This document shows positions 45,503 to 54,770 of a stretch of 64,000 nucleotides of DNA, in pieces (within the stretch, counting starts at the first letter, position 1; each line of letters begins with the position of its first letter). Both the position numbers and the translations under genes were made by a program. Source of the stretch: Candidatus Fukatsuia endosymbiont of Tuberolachnus salignus (GTDB lineage Bacteria; Pseudomonadota; Gammaproteobacteria; Enterobacterales; Enterobacteriaceae); NCBI RefSeq assembly GCF_964030845.1, contig NZ_OZ034983.1, positions 1,612,001 through 1,676,000 of the forward strand, given 5' to 3'. The notes beneath the pieces were generated by a model that was not told the origin of the DNA, made no database searches, and was given only the letters and a program-made list of their open reading frames with translations.

Positions 45503-46585
45503 ATGAAGCCTTCTATTATTGCCAAATTGCAAGCGTTACAAGAGCGTTATGAAGAGCTGGAAGTACATCTTAGCGATGCACAACTGATTGCCAATCAGGA
45601 TCGTTTTCGTGCTTTATCACGTGAATATGCACAACTAGGTGATGTAACTCGCTGCTTTAAACAATGGTGTTGTGTTCAGGATGATATTGAAACAGCAAAA
45701 ACGATATTAGAAGATCCTGAAATGCATGAAATGGCGCAAGATGAGTTGAAAGCTGCCAATATCCAAAATGAAGAATTAGCACGACAGTTACAATTGCTGT
45801 TATTACCGCGAGATCCTGATGATGAACGTGGCTGTTTTTTAGAAATACGTGCCGGGACCGGCGGTGATGAAGCGGCTATTTTTGCCGGCGATATGTTTCG
45901 TATGTATAGCCGATACGCAGAAGCGCGCCGTTGGAAAATTGAAGTGATGAACCTCAGTGAAGGAGAGCAGGGCGGTTATAAAGAAGTGATCGCTAAAGTC
46001 TCTGGAGAGGGCGTCTATGGTCAATTAAAGTTTGAATCCGGTGGACATCGGGTACAGCGCGTGCCGAAAACGGAATCACAAGGGCGTATTCATACATCAG
46101 CCTGTACCGTGGCAGTCATGCCAGTGATCCCCGAAGCTGAGTTGCCCGAAATTAACGCCGGTGATTTACGTATTGACACTTTTCGTTCTTCTGGTGCGGG
46201 TGGGCAACACGTCAATACTACTGACTCCGCCATTCGTATTACGCATTTACCGAGTGGCATTGTCGTGGAATGTCAGGATGAACGTTCACAACATAAAAAC
46301 AAGGCCAAAGCCATGTCAGTTTTAGCCGCACGTATCCGCGCGGCAGAAATGCAAAAAAGACAGCAAGCAGAAGCCTCCGAGCGGCGTAATCTCCTGGGTT
46401 CAGGAGATCGCTCAGATCGTAATCGTACTTATAATTTTCCACAGGGGCGGGTAACTGATCATCGTATCAACCTAACACTGTACCGTTTAGATGAAGTGAT
46501 GGAAGGTAAACTAGAGATATTAATTGAGCCGATTGTGCAAGAGTATCAGGCTGATCAGCTTTCAGCTTTATCCGGACAAGAATGA
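45503..46585 (+). CDS. prfA: Peptide chain release factor RF1
   Basis: It terminates translation at UAA and UAG. It has 360 residues, as in E. coli. The catalytic GGQ is in SSGAGGQHVNTTDSA. The stop-codon recognition tripeptide region reads VAVMPVIPEAELPE, as usual. Its TGA overlaps the prmC ATG. Confidence 0.97.
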   Translation: MKPSIIAKLQALQERYEELEVHLSDAQLIANQDRFRALSREYAQLGDVTRCFKQWCCVQDDIETAKTILEDPEMHEMAQDELKAANIQNEELARQLQLLLLPRDPDDERGCFLEIRAGTGGDEAAIFAGDMFRMYSRYAEARRWKIEVMNLSEGEQGGYKEVIAKVSGEGVYGQLKFESGGHRVQRVPKTESQGRIHTSACTVAVMPVIPEAELPEINAGDLRIDTFRSSGAGGQHVNTTDSAIRITHLPSGIVVECQDERSQHKNKAKAMSVLAARIRAAEMQKRQQAEASERRNLLGSGDRSDRNRTYNFPQGRVTDHRINLTLYRLDEVMEGKLEILIEPIVQEYQADQLSALSGQE

Positions 46586-47421
46586 TGGATTATCAACACT
46601 GGTTGGCAATGGCGGCTAGCCGGTTTATCGACAGTGAGAGTCCGAAACGCGACGCTGAAATTCTACTGGGTTTTATCACAGGTCGATCACGCAGCTTTAT
46701 ATTGGCCTTTGGTGAAACTCTTTTGACAGCAGAACAGCTAGCACTATTGACCCCTTTAGTTCATCGTCGGCAGCAAGGTGAACCCATTGCCTATTTAATC
46801 GGCCAACGCGAATTTTGGTCGTTACCATTAACCCTGTCTGCTACTACCCTGATCCCACGTCCAGATACAGAATGTTTGGTTGAGCAAGCACTGTCTCATT
46901 TGCCGCGCGCCGCTTGCAGTATTCTGGATTTAGGAAGCGGTAGCGGGGCGATCGCATTGGCTTTGGCGAGTGAGCGCCCTGATTGTACAGTGATAGGTGT
47001 TGATATTAACGCCGATGCTGTCGCCCTGGCGTGTCATAATGCGACAAAACTGGCACTGAATAACCTGAGTTTTATTCAAGGAAACTGGTTTGCGCCACTA
47101 GACCAACGTTTTATGTTAATCGTCAGTAATCCGCCCTACATCGATGCCAACGACCCGCATCTTGCTAAGGGCGATGTACGTTATGAACCCCCTCAGGCGC
47201 TGATCGCGGAAGCAAATGGCATGGCAGATTTGATCACTATCGTACAGCAAGCACCTTACTATATCGCTGCTTCTGGCTGGTTGCTAGTGGAACATGGTTG
47301 GAAACAGGCCAAGCAAGTACAAGCTTTATTCTGTAAAACCGGATTTAATTCAGTAGTCACTCATAAAGATTACGCTGGTCATGACAGGATCACGCTTGGT
47401 CAATGGAATTTAAGTCAATAG
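46582..47421 (+). CDS. prmC: Release factor glutamine methyltransferase PrmC
   Basis: It methylates the Gln of the GGQ motif in RF1 and RF2, using S-adenosylmethionine. It has 279 residues (E. coli 277). The SAM motif is ILDLGSGSGAIALALA and the catalytic NPPY is in IVSNPPYIDANDPHL. It overlaps prfA by 4 bases (ATGA), so the enzyme and its substrate are translationally coupled. Confidence 0.96.
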   Translation: MMDYQHWLAMAASRFIDSESPKRDAEILLGFITGRSRSFILAFGETLLTAEQLALLTPLVHRRQQGEPIAYLIGQREFWSLPLTLSATTLIPRPDTECLVEQALSHLPRAACSILDLGSGSGAIALALASERPDCTVIGVDINADAVALACHNATKLALNNLSFIQGNWFAPLDQRFMLIVSNPPYIDANDPHLAKGDVRYEPPQALIAEANGMADLITIVQQAPYYIAASGWLLVEHGWKQAKQVQALFCKTGFNSVVTHKDYAGHDRITLGQWNLSQ

Positions 47422-47514
47422 TATTTTGGCAGTAAATAAATCAACACTGTGTAGTGATGATACATTAAACTGACAGCGACGAAACTACCACTCTGAACTA
47501 CGAATGAGATATCT

Positions 47515-48324
47515 ATGAGTACCATTGCTGATTTTGAATTCAACACTGCGCCCCTGAGTGAGGGAGTGCTATTGGTTACCAAACAAATTCGTCAGAATTT
47601 TCCGCTGACTGATGTCTATAGACGCCTGCAACAATTGGTTGAGGATGCACGCTTAGCAATGCCCAAAAAACTCAATCAAGATCAGCAATTAGAAGTTCTT
47701 ATCGACCTGTTTTATAACAAATGGAAATTTGAAGGCGCTGGGGGTGTTTACCGTCTGTCAGATGCCTTGTGGCTGGATAATGTATTGGATCAACGTCAAG
47801 GAACTCCCCTCTCATTGGGTGTCATTTTCTTGCATATCGCACATCAGCTGGATTTGCCATTAATGCCGGTTATTTTTCCAACTCAATTAATTCTCCGTGC
47901 GGATTGGTTAGATGAAGAGATGTGGCTGATTAACCCGTTAAATGGTGAAACACTGAATGAACATGTGTTAAACGTATGGATTAAAGGCAATTTAGGCGAA
48001 TACGCTGAACTAGAAGATCAAGATCTGGATGAAGCTGAAAACACGATAATTGTGCGTAAAATGCTCTACACACTGAAAATTGCATTGATGGAAGAAAAAC
48101 AGATGGAATTAGCCTTACGTGCCAGTGAAGCAGTATTGACTTTCGACCAAGATGATCCTTATGAAATTCGTGACCGTGGTTTGATCTACGCCCATCTTGA
48201 CTGTAATCACATTGCCATCTCTGATTTAAGCTATTTTGTTGAACGGTGTCCGGAAGATCCTATTGCTGAGATGATAAAAATGCAAATTTACTCGATTGAA
48301 CGGCAGCGCGTTATCTTACACTGA
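47515..48324 (+). CDS. sirB1: SirB1/YchA family protein
   Basis: This transglutaminase-like/TPR protein has a poorly known role. It has 269 residues, as in E. coli. The segments FYNKWKFEGAGGVYRLSDAL and GTPLSLGVIFLHIAHQLDLP form the transglutaminase-like part. The C-terminal ALRASEAVLTFDQDDPYEIR, then DRGLIYA, is TPR-like. sirB2, which normally precedes it, is absent; the gap is 93 bases. Confidence 0.92.
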   Translation: MSTIADFEFNTAPLSEGVLLVTKQIRQNFPLTDVYRRLQQLVEDARLAMPKKLNQDQQLEVLIDLFYNKWKFEGAGGVYRLSDALWLDNVLDQRQGTPLSLGVIFLHIAHQLDLPLMPVIFPTQLILRADWLDEEMWLINPLNGETLNEHVLNVWIKGNLGEYAELEDQDLDEAENTIIVRKMLYTLKIALMEEKQMELALRASEAVLTFDQDDPYEIRDRGLIYAHLDCNHIAISDLSYFVERCPEDPIAEMIKMQIYSIERQRVILH

Positions 48325-48397
48325 ACCCGCTAACGCAATAGGTTTTGAATAGGCTCTTAAGAGGTTTATTCTGATTCATCTTTAAAAAGGCGGCAAT

Positions 48398-49264
48398 ATG
48401 GAACAAAAAACAGTCAGCATCGGCGATATAAAGGTAGCAAATGACAATCCCTTTGTATTATTTGGTGGTATGAACGTACTTGAATCATCTGAACTGGCAA
48501 TGCGTATTTGTGAACACTACCAGAACGTTACCAACAAACTGCAAATTCCCTACGTATTTAAAGCTTCTTTTGATAAAGCTAATCGTTCTTCGATTCATTC
48601 TTATCGTGGTCCTGGGTTAGAAGAGGGATTAAAAATTTTCCAAGAGTTGAAACGAAGTTTTGGTGTAAAAATAGTGACAGATGTGCATGAAGCCCGTCAA
48701 GCACAGGTTGTGGCTGAAGTGGTTGATGTGCTGCAATTACCTGCTTTTTTAGCGCGTCAGACTGATTTAATCACTGCGATGGCCAAGACGGGTAAGGTGA
48801 TCAACGTCAAAAAACCTCAATTTGTCAGCCCGGGACAGATGAAAAACATTGTCGAAAAATTTATAGAAGCAGGTAATGATCAGATTATTCTTTGCGATCG
48901 TGGCAGCAATTTTGGTTACGACAATCTGGTCGTTGATATGTTAGGTATTAACGTGATGGTGCGAGCCACCGGTGGGTGTCCTGCTATTTTCGATGTAACC
49001 CACGCATTACAATGCCGTGATCCTTTTGGCTCCGCCTCTGGTGGCCGCCGTGCACAAGTGGCAGAACTCGCGCGCGCAGGTATGGCAGTGGGGTTAGCAG
49101 GCTTATTTCTCGAAGCGCACCCTAACCCTAACAACGCGAAATGCGATGGCCCATCGGCATTACCACTAGATAAACTTGAACCTTTTTTGCAACAGATGAA
49201 AGCCATTGATGATTTGGTTAAAAGCCTTCCTGCACTGGATACAGCAAATAAAGAAGGGCACTGA
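48398..49264 (+). CDS. kdsA: KDO-8-phosphate synthase KdsA
   Basis: It condenses arabinose 5-phosphate with PEP for the lipopolysaccharide inner core. It has 288 residues (E. coli 284). SFDKANRSSIHSYRGPGLEE and the C-terminal LEAHPNPNNAKCDGPSALPL carry active-site residues. Its presence suggests the LPS core is still made. GGCGG lies upstream of the ATG. Confidence 0.97.
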   Translation: MEQKTVSIGDIKVANDNPFVLFGGMNVLESSELAMRICEHYQNVTNKLQIPYVFKASFDKANRSSIHSYRGPGLEEGLKIFQELKRSFGVKIVTDVHEARQAQVVAEVVDVLQLPAFLARQTDLITAMAKTGKVINVKKPQFVSPGQMKNIVEKFIEAGNDQIILCDRGSNFGYDNLVVDMLGINVMVRATGGCPAIFDVTHALQCRDPFGSASGGRRAQVAELARAGMAVGLAGLFLEAHPNPNNAKCDGPSALPLDKLEPFLQQMKAIDDLVKSLPALDTANKEGH

Positions 49265-49281
49265 TTTTTATCAGCGCCCTT
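49254..49281 (+). terminator. Hairpin overlapping the kdsA stop
   Basis: AAGGGC, A, CTGAT pairs with ATCAG, C, GCCCTT: 11 pairs and one mismatch with a 4-base loop. It lies between kdsA and the convergent tRNA gene. There is no T run. Confidence 0.5.
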
Positions 49282-49298
49282 GCCTTAAATATTAAATA

Positions 49299-49388
49299 TG
49301 GCGGTGAGAGAGGGGTTCGAACCCTCGATACGCTTTCACGTATACACACTTTCCAGGCGTGCTCCTTCAACCACTCAGACACCTCACC
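49299..49388 (-). tRNA. serW: tRNA-Ser (anticodon GGA)
   Basis: The 90-base minus-strand sequence begins GGTGAGGTGTCTGAG and ends with an encoded CCA. The acceptor arms GGTGAGG and CTCTCACC pair except at the weak inner end. The anticodon loop reads CTGGAAA, giving GGA, which decodes UCC and UCU. A long variable arm (TGTGTATACGTGAAAGCGTA) is typical of tRNA-Ser, and the T loop is GGTTCGAACCC. It closely resembles E. coli serW/serX. Confidence 0.93.
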
Positions 49389-49575
49389 GTTCTTTCTCAT
49401 TATTCATAACTGTGTTGTGTGTTACAACGCGGCGCTACTATAGGGATCAAGACGCTTGGGGTCAAGTTGAATTTGCTGGTCATTGTGATATAGGCTATTC
49501 ATATATTTTAACAATAATTAAATATAAGTTATTATTAATAATGATATAAGGTTGCAGTTTTACTATGGAGATTTT

Positions 49576-50019
49576 ATGAAAGTCACATCAAATCCAAGTT
49601 TTACTGTTACTCCCACCCGCATAGAGCCTATCGATGCTGAGGTCGCCCTCTTAAGAATTGCTCAAGAATTTATGACTGAGCATAGCTTATCTCCGGAGAA
49701 TCCGGAAAATCAGGAAGATAGATCGCACATTATCCATCGGTATATGTGCTTTTTGGCTGATGATCACTTATTAACAGAAGACGCAAAAATCACACCTCAA
49801 CAGCAAGGGCAAGTTCGAGGGTGGTTTATTAATATTATAAAAGGGTCATTTCCTAAGGCCGAAAATAACACAGAACGGGCAGGTATTCTGTTTAATTCCC
49901 TGTGTCTAAAAAGTATAGCATTTGCTGAAAGTCCATCATCTTTTCATGAAGAAAGCTTCGAACAAACAAGGGATCAAACAAGAAAAACTTTCCGGGAAAA
50001 CTTTTCTTCAGTAGATTAA
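49576..50019 (+). CDS. Hypothetical protein
   Basis: The 147-residue product starts at ATG 49576 (MKVTSNPSFTVTPTRIEP), with GGAG 6 bases upstream, preferred over an in-frame start at 49552. It is hydrophilic and predicted mostly helical, without signal peptide or membrane span. The Ser/Thr/Pro-rich first 20 residues resemble a type III secretion leader, but that is a loose resemblance only. It stands alone, followed by a perfect inverted repeat shared with the convergent OmpA-domain gene. I do not recognise a family. Confidence 0.6.
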   Translation: MKVTSNPSFTVTPTRIEPIDAEVALLRIAQEFMTEHSLSPENPENQEDRSHIIHRYMCFLADDHLLTEDAKITPQQQGQVRGWFINIIKGSFPKAENNTERAGILFNSLCLKSIAFAESPSSFHEESFEQTRDQTRKTFRENFSSVD

Positions 50020-50043
50020 CTTTCTAAAATATCAGAGACCTTG

Positions 50044-50077
50044 CCGTTCAATAGTCAAAAACCAAGCTATTGAACGG
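50044..50077. terminator. Bidirectional inverted repeat between convergent genes
   Basis: CCGTTCAATAG and CTATTGAACGG form a perfect 11-base stem with a 12-base loop. It is centred in the gap between the hypothetical gene and the OmpA-domain gene, so it can end both transcripts. Confidence 0.65.
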
Positions 50078-50097
50078 ATCCTGTGTGCCTGTCTAGG

Positions 50098-51321
50098 TTA
50101 TTTAGCCGTAATACGAACGGACACGCGTCGATTCTGATTACGTCCTTCGGCGGTATCGTGACTTGCTACTGGATGGTTTTCACCGTATCCCTCCGCACTT
50201 AAGCGCTCAGCAGAGACACCTTTAGCAATCAATGCATTCATGACCTCTTGTGCTTGAGCCTGTGAAAACTCTCTATTTTTCTCCGCATCGCCAGTATTAT
50301 CAGCATCGCCACCGATTTTAAGCTTTACATTGGGGTAGGCGACCAAAATGGCAGAGATATTATCAAGTTGAGTTTGTCCTTGCGCTTTTAACGCGGTATC
50401 TGTGCTATTACTAAAAACCAGATTATCGAAATCAAACCAAACTTCTTTGTCTGGCTGTTCCGCTGGATCTTTAATAAAGTTTAACAAACGCGCTTCCGTA
50501 CTATTTTCTGGTAGGGTCAGCACTCTCCCTCCAGGCAACATTTGTCTTATCACACCTTTAGAAAGCGAAGGGTCGGGCGTTGACTGAGATTCATGTTTCG
50601 TGGGAGTAGCAATCTTATGGATTTCTTCATCATCCGGCAGTGCGCTTGAAACAGAATGATCAAGTACCGGTGCAGGGCGTGTTGAATACCAATAGATCGC
50701 CGCTGCTAAAATACACAACGGTAATAACCACCACCAGATCGACCCCGATCGCTTTTGTTCCGAGTATTGAGAGAGGGGCGGATCTACTGACGCGGGATTT
50801 CCTGAAAAAAAGTTCTTTGCTATCCTGTCGGGCAAGTTAGAAAGATAGCCATTGTCTTGCTGAGCAACAATACTCGCAAGAGACGAATTGGTTTCTCTAC
50901 GTTGTACTTCGAGAGTCTCCAGCACACTGCCAGCAGCAAGGTTCATTAAAGGTGCCACGTTAGCTATTTTCAGTCCTGTGGTTTGAGCCAATGTGGTATA
51001 TAATTTTTCTAGACTCTCGGGGAATAGCAACGATAATAAATTTTTACCCTCGAGCACACGGCTGTTTTTGGGATCAAGAAGCTCCTGAGCAGAGGGTGTC
51101 GCAGCACCTAACTGCTTAACATTTGCTGCCAAATCGGTAATATTGTCTTCGAGATCAGGCGAATGTTTTAAGCGACTGGATAACGCCTTGACAACCGATG
51201 CAGTTGCCTGGCTGAATCCCTTATTGATGCTCTCCGTTTTTTCACCTAACTGCTCAGCAATATTGCTGGCGTCAAGTGCCTGTAACGGTGCAAGAGCGGC
51301 TCGGAAAATTCCTTTTGGCAT
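50098..51321 (-). CDS. OmpA-domain membrane-anchored protein with DUF937-like N-terminus
   Basis: The 407 residues have three parts. The N-terminal about 190 residues are helical and resemble DUF937-type proteins (DLAANVKQLGAATPSAQELL). One strong membrane span lies at about 194-211 (SIWWWLLPLCILAAAIYWYS). The C-terminal OmpA/MotB-like peptidoglycan-binding domain begins near VWFDFDNLVFSNSTD and has the signature AEGYGENHPVA with NRRVSVRI. It probably links inner membrane and cell wall. Relatives occur as single genes in enterobacteria; the role is unknown. It is divergent from rsxD across 139 bases. Confidence 0.8.
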   Translation of the reverse strand: MPKGIFRAALAPLQALDASNIAEQLGEKTESINKGFSQATASVVKALSSRLKHSPDLEDNITDLAANVKQLGAATPSAQELLDPKNSRVLEGKNLLSLLFPESLEKLYTTLAQTTGLKIANVAPLMNLAAGSVLETLEVQRRETNSSLASIVAQQDNGYLSNLPDRIAKNFFSGNPASVDPPLSQYSEQKRSGSIWWWLLPLCILAAAIYWYSTRPAPVLDHSVSSALPDDEEIHKIATPTKHESQSTPDPSLSKGVIRQMLPGGRVLTLPENSTEARLLNFIKDPAEQPDKEVWFDFDNLVFSNSTDTALKAQGQTQLDNISAILVAYPNVKLKIGGDADNTGDAEKNREFSQAQAQEVMNALIAKGVSAERLSAEGYGENHPVASHDTAEGRNQNRRVSVRITAK

Positions 51322-51460
51322 AGAAGACCTCCAACAGTGGTATTATTGACCAGTTAACTCTAGTACAAATATAAAAAATTTGGTATTAAACCGATTAAAA
51401 TATAGACTCCAGCGCATCAGCCACGAGTGTATCGACAATAAATAGCAAAATGACACTTCG

Positions 51461-52582
51461 ATGATCACAACAAAAAAAATCGCAACGAAAGAATGGCAGA
51501 TCGCCAGTTCGCCTTTTACTCATCAGCAGCAGAATACCAGCAATATTATGAAATGGGTGATGCTGGCCTGTATTCCAGGCATTTTTGCCCTGACTTATTT
51601 TTTTGGTTACGGCAGTCTGATCCAGGTACTACTCGCTATGCTTACAGCATGGTTAACGGAAGGTGTCGTACTTCATTTGCGAAAACCCAATTTACGAAAA
51701 CGGCACTTACAACAACAAAATGGGCACAAACAACCGGTGATGGCCTGCTTAAAAGATAATTCAGCTCTATTGACCGGTTTATTACTGGGCGTTAGTCTGC
51801 CGCCTTTGGCACCTTGGTGGGTAGTGGTACTAGGTACTCTGTTCGCTATTATCATTGCTAAACAATTGTACGGAGGCTTAGGACAAAATCTTTTTAACCC
51901 TGCGATGGTCGGTTATGTCGTGTTGCTGATTTCATTCCCTGTTCAAATGACAAATTGGCTGCCCTCTGTCGAATTGCAGGCCTCACCGATTAATTTTGTC
52001 GAGAACCTACAAGTTATTTTTACCGGTCAGACAAGTGAAAACAAAAATAGCCATCAACTGCGGCAGAGCTTTGACGGCGTCAGTCAAGCAACTCCGTTAG
52101 ATACACTCAAAACTGAATTACGTAATCAACCGTTAGCCAGTGTACTACAACACCCTCTATTTGGCGGTATTCTCGCCGGTCTTGGCTGGCAATGGGTAAA
52201 TTTGGGTTTTTTAGTCGGCGGTATATTTTTATTGTGGCGTAGAATTATTTATTGGCATATTCCGTTTAGTTTCCTGCTGGCACTGTGTCTTTGTGCTACT
52301 TATAGTCACTTTATTGCACCGGAGAAATTTGCCTCTGCCACTTTTCACCTATTTTCCGGTGCTACCATGCTAGGAGCATTCTTTATTGCTACCGATCCGG
52401 TCAGTGCTGCAACAACACCTCGTGGTCGTCTAATTTTTGGTGCGTTAACCGGTGTACTCGTCTGGCTAATTCGTGTCTTTGGTGGCTATCCTGATGGCGT
52501 CGCTTTTGCCGTATTACTGGCCAATATTACAGTGCCACTTATCGATCACTATACTCAACCACGAGTTTATGGTCATCAGTAG
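51461..52582 (+). CDS. rsxD: Electron transport complex subunit RsxD (RnfD)
   Basis: This integral membrane subunit of the Rnf-type complex keeps SoxR reduced in E. coli. Its 373 residues (E. coli 352) include about nine hydrophobic spans. The covalent FMN-site Thr lies in SGATMLGAFFIATDP. KDNSALLTGLLLGVSLPPLA and GGLGQNLFNPAMVGYVVLLI are conserved. A 20-residue insertion (KRHLQQQNGHKQPVMA) precedes KDNSALLTG. rsxA, rsxB and rsxC, which normally precede it, are not upstream here. Confidence 0.94.
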   Translation: MITTKKIATKEWQIASSPFTHQQQNTSNIMKWVMLACIPGIFALTYFFGYGSLIQVLLAMLTAWLTEGVVLHLRKPNLRKRHLQQQNGHKQPVMACLKDNSALLTGLLLGVSLPPLAPWWVVVLGTLFAIIIAKQLYGGLGQNLFNPAMVGYVVLLISFPVQMTNWLPSVELQASPINFVENLQVIFTGQTSENKNSHQLRQSFDGVSQATPLDTLKTELRNQPLASVLQHPLFGGILAGLGWQWVNLGFLVGGIFLLWRRIIYWHIPFSFLLALCLCATYSHFIAPEKFASATFHLFSGATMLGAFFIATDPVSAATTPRGRLIFGALTGVLVWLIRVFGGYPDGVAFAVLLANITVPLIDHYTQPRVYGHQ

Positions 52583-52605
52583 ATTTTTTTCGTAACTCAT
52601 TACTT

Positions 52606-52754
52606 TTAGGAGCCTATTCCAGTTCCAAATCTTTCTCGCTGTGCTCAGAAGAGGAAAAAATGGGCGGAAAAATGCGGTTTACTTTTTAAGTACAAAAAAG
52701 GGAGTAAATGAGTATTTTGATCAGCGAGCACAAGAGATTTCGAACAGGTTCTAA
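52606..52754. mobile_element. MITE-like insertion between rsxD and rsxG
   Basis: This 149-base stretch has imperfect terminal inverted repeats: GAGCCTATTC at the left, and GAACAGGTTC at the right (inverse GAACCTGTTC). Matching AAATCTTT and AAATCTCT lie further in. TA lies just outside each end. It contains no gene. rsxD and rsxG are normally almost contiguous, so the stretch looks inserted. The family is not identified; the ends are reminiscent of IS5-family termini. Confidence 0.55.
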
Positions 52755-52763
52755 GGAAGCCAG

Positions 52764-53411
52764 ATGCAAGCACCACTGACCATGCTAAGCACTATAAAAA
52801 GTTACGGCGTCACTTTAGCGGTATTTGCCGCCTTAACAACGGGTCTGACCGCCATTATCAATACCCTGACGGAAACGACTATCACCAAACAGACAATGTT
52901 GCAACAAAAAATGTTATTGGATGAGGTCATCCCTATCAATAATTATAATAATAATATGCAAGAGGAATGTTACGTTGTCACTGATTCTGCTTTAGGTGAT
53001 CTCACTCCACATCGCCTCTATCTAGCGCGTAATAATCATGGACAACCTGTCGCGGCTGCTATCGAGACCACAGCGCCTGATGGGTATTCTGGGGCAATTC
53101 ATTTATTGGTTGGTGCAGATTTTCACGGTAAGGTGCTAGGTAGCAGGGTGATCGAACACCACGAAACCCCAGGATTAGGCGATAAAATTGATATTCGTAT
53201 CTCTGACTGGATCACGCATTTTAGTGGTCAGCAGGTTATAGGAGAAAAGGATAGTCACTGGGCAATAAAAAAAGACGGCGGTATATTCGATCAATTTACA
53301 GGGGCAAGTATTACGCCGAGAGCGGTGGTGCGAGCGGTAAAAAATACGGTGCTTTATCTGAAAACGATACCCGCCAAACTGTCCAGGTTGACACCTTGTG
53401 GAAATAACTAA
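52764..53411 (+). CDS. rsxG: Electron transport complex subunit RsxG (RnfG)
   Basis: This single-span protein has a periplasmic FMN-binding domain. It has 215 residues from ATG 52764, which has AAGGA upstream; the start homologous to E. coli would be ATG 52782 (MLSTIKSYG). VGADFHGKVLGSRVIEHHET and PGLGDKIDIRISDWITHF are conserved. The flavinylation motif reads FTGASITPRAVV, with Ser where E. coli has Thr in TGAT. The MITE-like insertion lies just upstream and may affect expression. Confidence 0.93.
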   Translation: MQAPLTMLSTIKSYGVTLAVFAALTTGLTAIINTLTETTITKQTMLQQKMLLDEVIPINNYNNNMQEECYVVTDSALGDLTPHRLYLARNNHGQPVAAAIETTAPDGYSGAIHLLVGADFHGKVLGSRVIEHHETPGLGDKIDIRISDWITHFSGQQVIGEKDSHWAIKKDGGIFDQFTGASITPRAVVRAVKNTVLYLKTIPAKLSRLTPCGNN

Positions 53412-53426
53412 TTTGTGGGTCACTCG

Positions 53427-54128
53427 ATGAGTAATATTAGAGATTTGCTGGTTCAGGGGTTATGGAAAAATAACTCGGCGTTGGTGCAACTGCTTGGACT
53501 ATGTCCGTTACTGGCGGTTTCATCCACTGCCACCAATGCATTGGGGCTGGGTTTAGCAACAACCTTGGTTTTGTTTTGTACTAATACCATGGTCTCGGCT
53601 CTACGCCGTTGGATCCCTAACGAAATTCGTATCCCTATTTATGTGATGATTATCGCTTCAGTCGTCAGCACAGTACAGATGCTAATTAACGCTTATACTT
53701 TTGAACTTTATCAATCGCTGGGGATATTTATTCCCCTGATCGTCACTAACTGTATTGTCATCGGCCGTGCGGAAGCCTATGCTTCAAAAAATCCGGTAGC
53801 ACTTGCTGCCTTTGATGGTATATCGATGGGGTCGGGTGCAACGATGGTGCTATTGGCTTTAGGCGCATTGCGTGAAATTCTTGGCAACGGTACATTGTTT
53901 GATGGTGCAGATAGGCTACTAGGTGATTGGGCTAAAATATTACGCATCGAAGTTATTCATCTGGATAGTCCCTTTTTATTAGCGATGCTGCCACCAGGTG
54001 CCTTTATTGGGCTTGGCTTGCTGCTGGCCGGCAAATATCTGATTGATGAAAAAATAAAAATACGTCAAACCAGAGCACGAATCATCACATCGCCTTTACA
54101 GAATGAACTCAGCGAAAAAATTTTATGA
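53427..54128 (+). CDS. rsxE: Electron transport complex subunit RsxE (RnfE)
   Basis: This membrane subunit has six hydrophobic spans and 233 residues (E. coli 231). ATG 53427 (MSNIRDLLVQGLWKNNSALV) is the homologous start; an upstream GTG at 53415 is disfavoured. STATNALGLGLATTLVL and LREILGNGTLFDGADRLLG are conserved. Its TGA overlaps the nth ATG. Confidence 0.95.
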   Translation: MSNIRDLLVQGLWKNNSALVQLLGLCPLLAVSSTATNALGLGLATTLVLFCTNTMVSALRRWIPNEIRIPIYVMIIASVVSTVQMLINAYTFELYQSLGIFIPLIVTNCIVIGRAEAYASKNPVALAAFDGISMGSGATMVLLALGALREILGNGTLFDGADRLLGDWAKILRIEVIHLDSPFLLAMLPPGAFIGLGLLLAGKYLIDEKIKIRQTRARIITSPLQNELSEKIL

Positions 54129-54766
54129 ATCAAAGAAAACGTATTGCGATCTTTACTCGTCTGCGCGACAACAATCCGCATCCAGCTACTGAATTAGCCT
54201 ATGGTACAGTGTTTGAATTGTTGATTGCAGTACTACTTTCAGCACAGGCAACCGATATTGGCGTCAACAAAGCCACGGCTAAGCTTTATCCGGTGGCCAA
54301 TACACCGCAAGGTTTATTGACACTGGGTGTCGAAGGCGTGAAGAAATATATTAAAACCATTGGCTTATTCAATGTTAAAGCAGAAAATATTATAAAAACT
54401 TGTCGTTTATTACTGGAAAAACACCAGGGAGAAGTGCCAGAAGATCGGGAGGCACTGGAAGCATTACCGGGGGTAGGGCGCAAAACGGCAAACGTCGTGC
54501 TCAATACTGCTTTTGGCTGGTCGACTATCGCTGTTGATACGCATATTTTTCGAGTATCTAACCGTACGGGATTGGCACCTGGGGCTAATGTCGATCAAGT
54601 CGAAGAAAAATTACTTAAAGTCGTGCCCACAGAATTTAAGCAAAACTGTCACCATTGGTTAATTCTGCATGGTCGCTACAGTTGTATTGCACGCAAACCC
54701 CGTTGTGGCTCCTGTCTTATCGAAGATTTATGCGAATTTAAAGAAAAAAATTATCCTGCCAGTTAA
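54125..54766 (+). CDS. nth: Endonuclease III
   Basis: This base-excision repair glycosylase/lyase acts on oxidised pyrimidines. It has 213 residues (E. coli 211). The helix-hairpin-helix LPGVGRKTANVVLN carries the catalytic Lys, and the catalytic Asp lies in IAVDTHIFRVSNR. Four Cys in CIARKPRCGSCLIEDLC bind the 4Fe-4S cluster. An IS element begins 5 bases after the stop without harming the gene. Confidence 0.97.
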   Translation: MNQRKRIAIFTRLRDNNPHPATELAYGTVFELLIAVLLSAQATDIGVNKATAKLYPVANTPQGLLTLGVEGVKKYIKTIGLFNVKAENIIKTCRLLLEKHQGEVPEDREALEALPGVGRKTANVVLNTAFGWSTIAVDTHIFRVSNRTGLAPGANVDQVEEKLLKVVPTEFKQNCHHWLILHGRYSCIARKPRCGSCLIEDLCEFKEKNYPAS

Positions 54767-54770
54767 GTTC

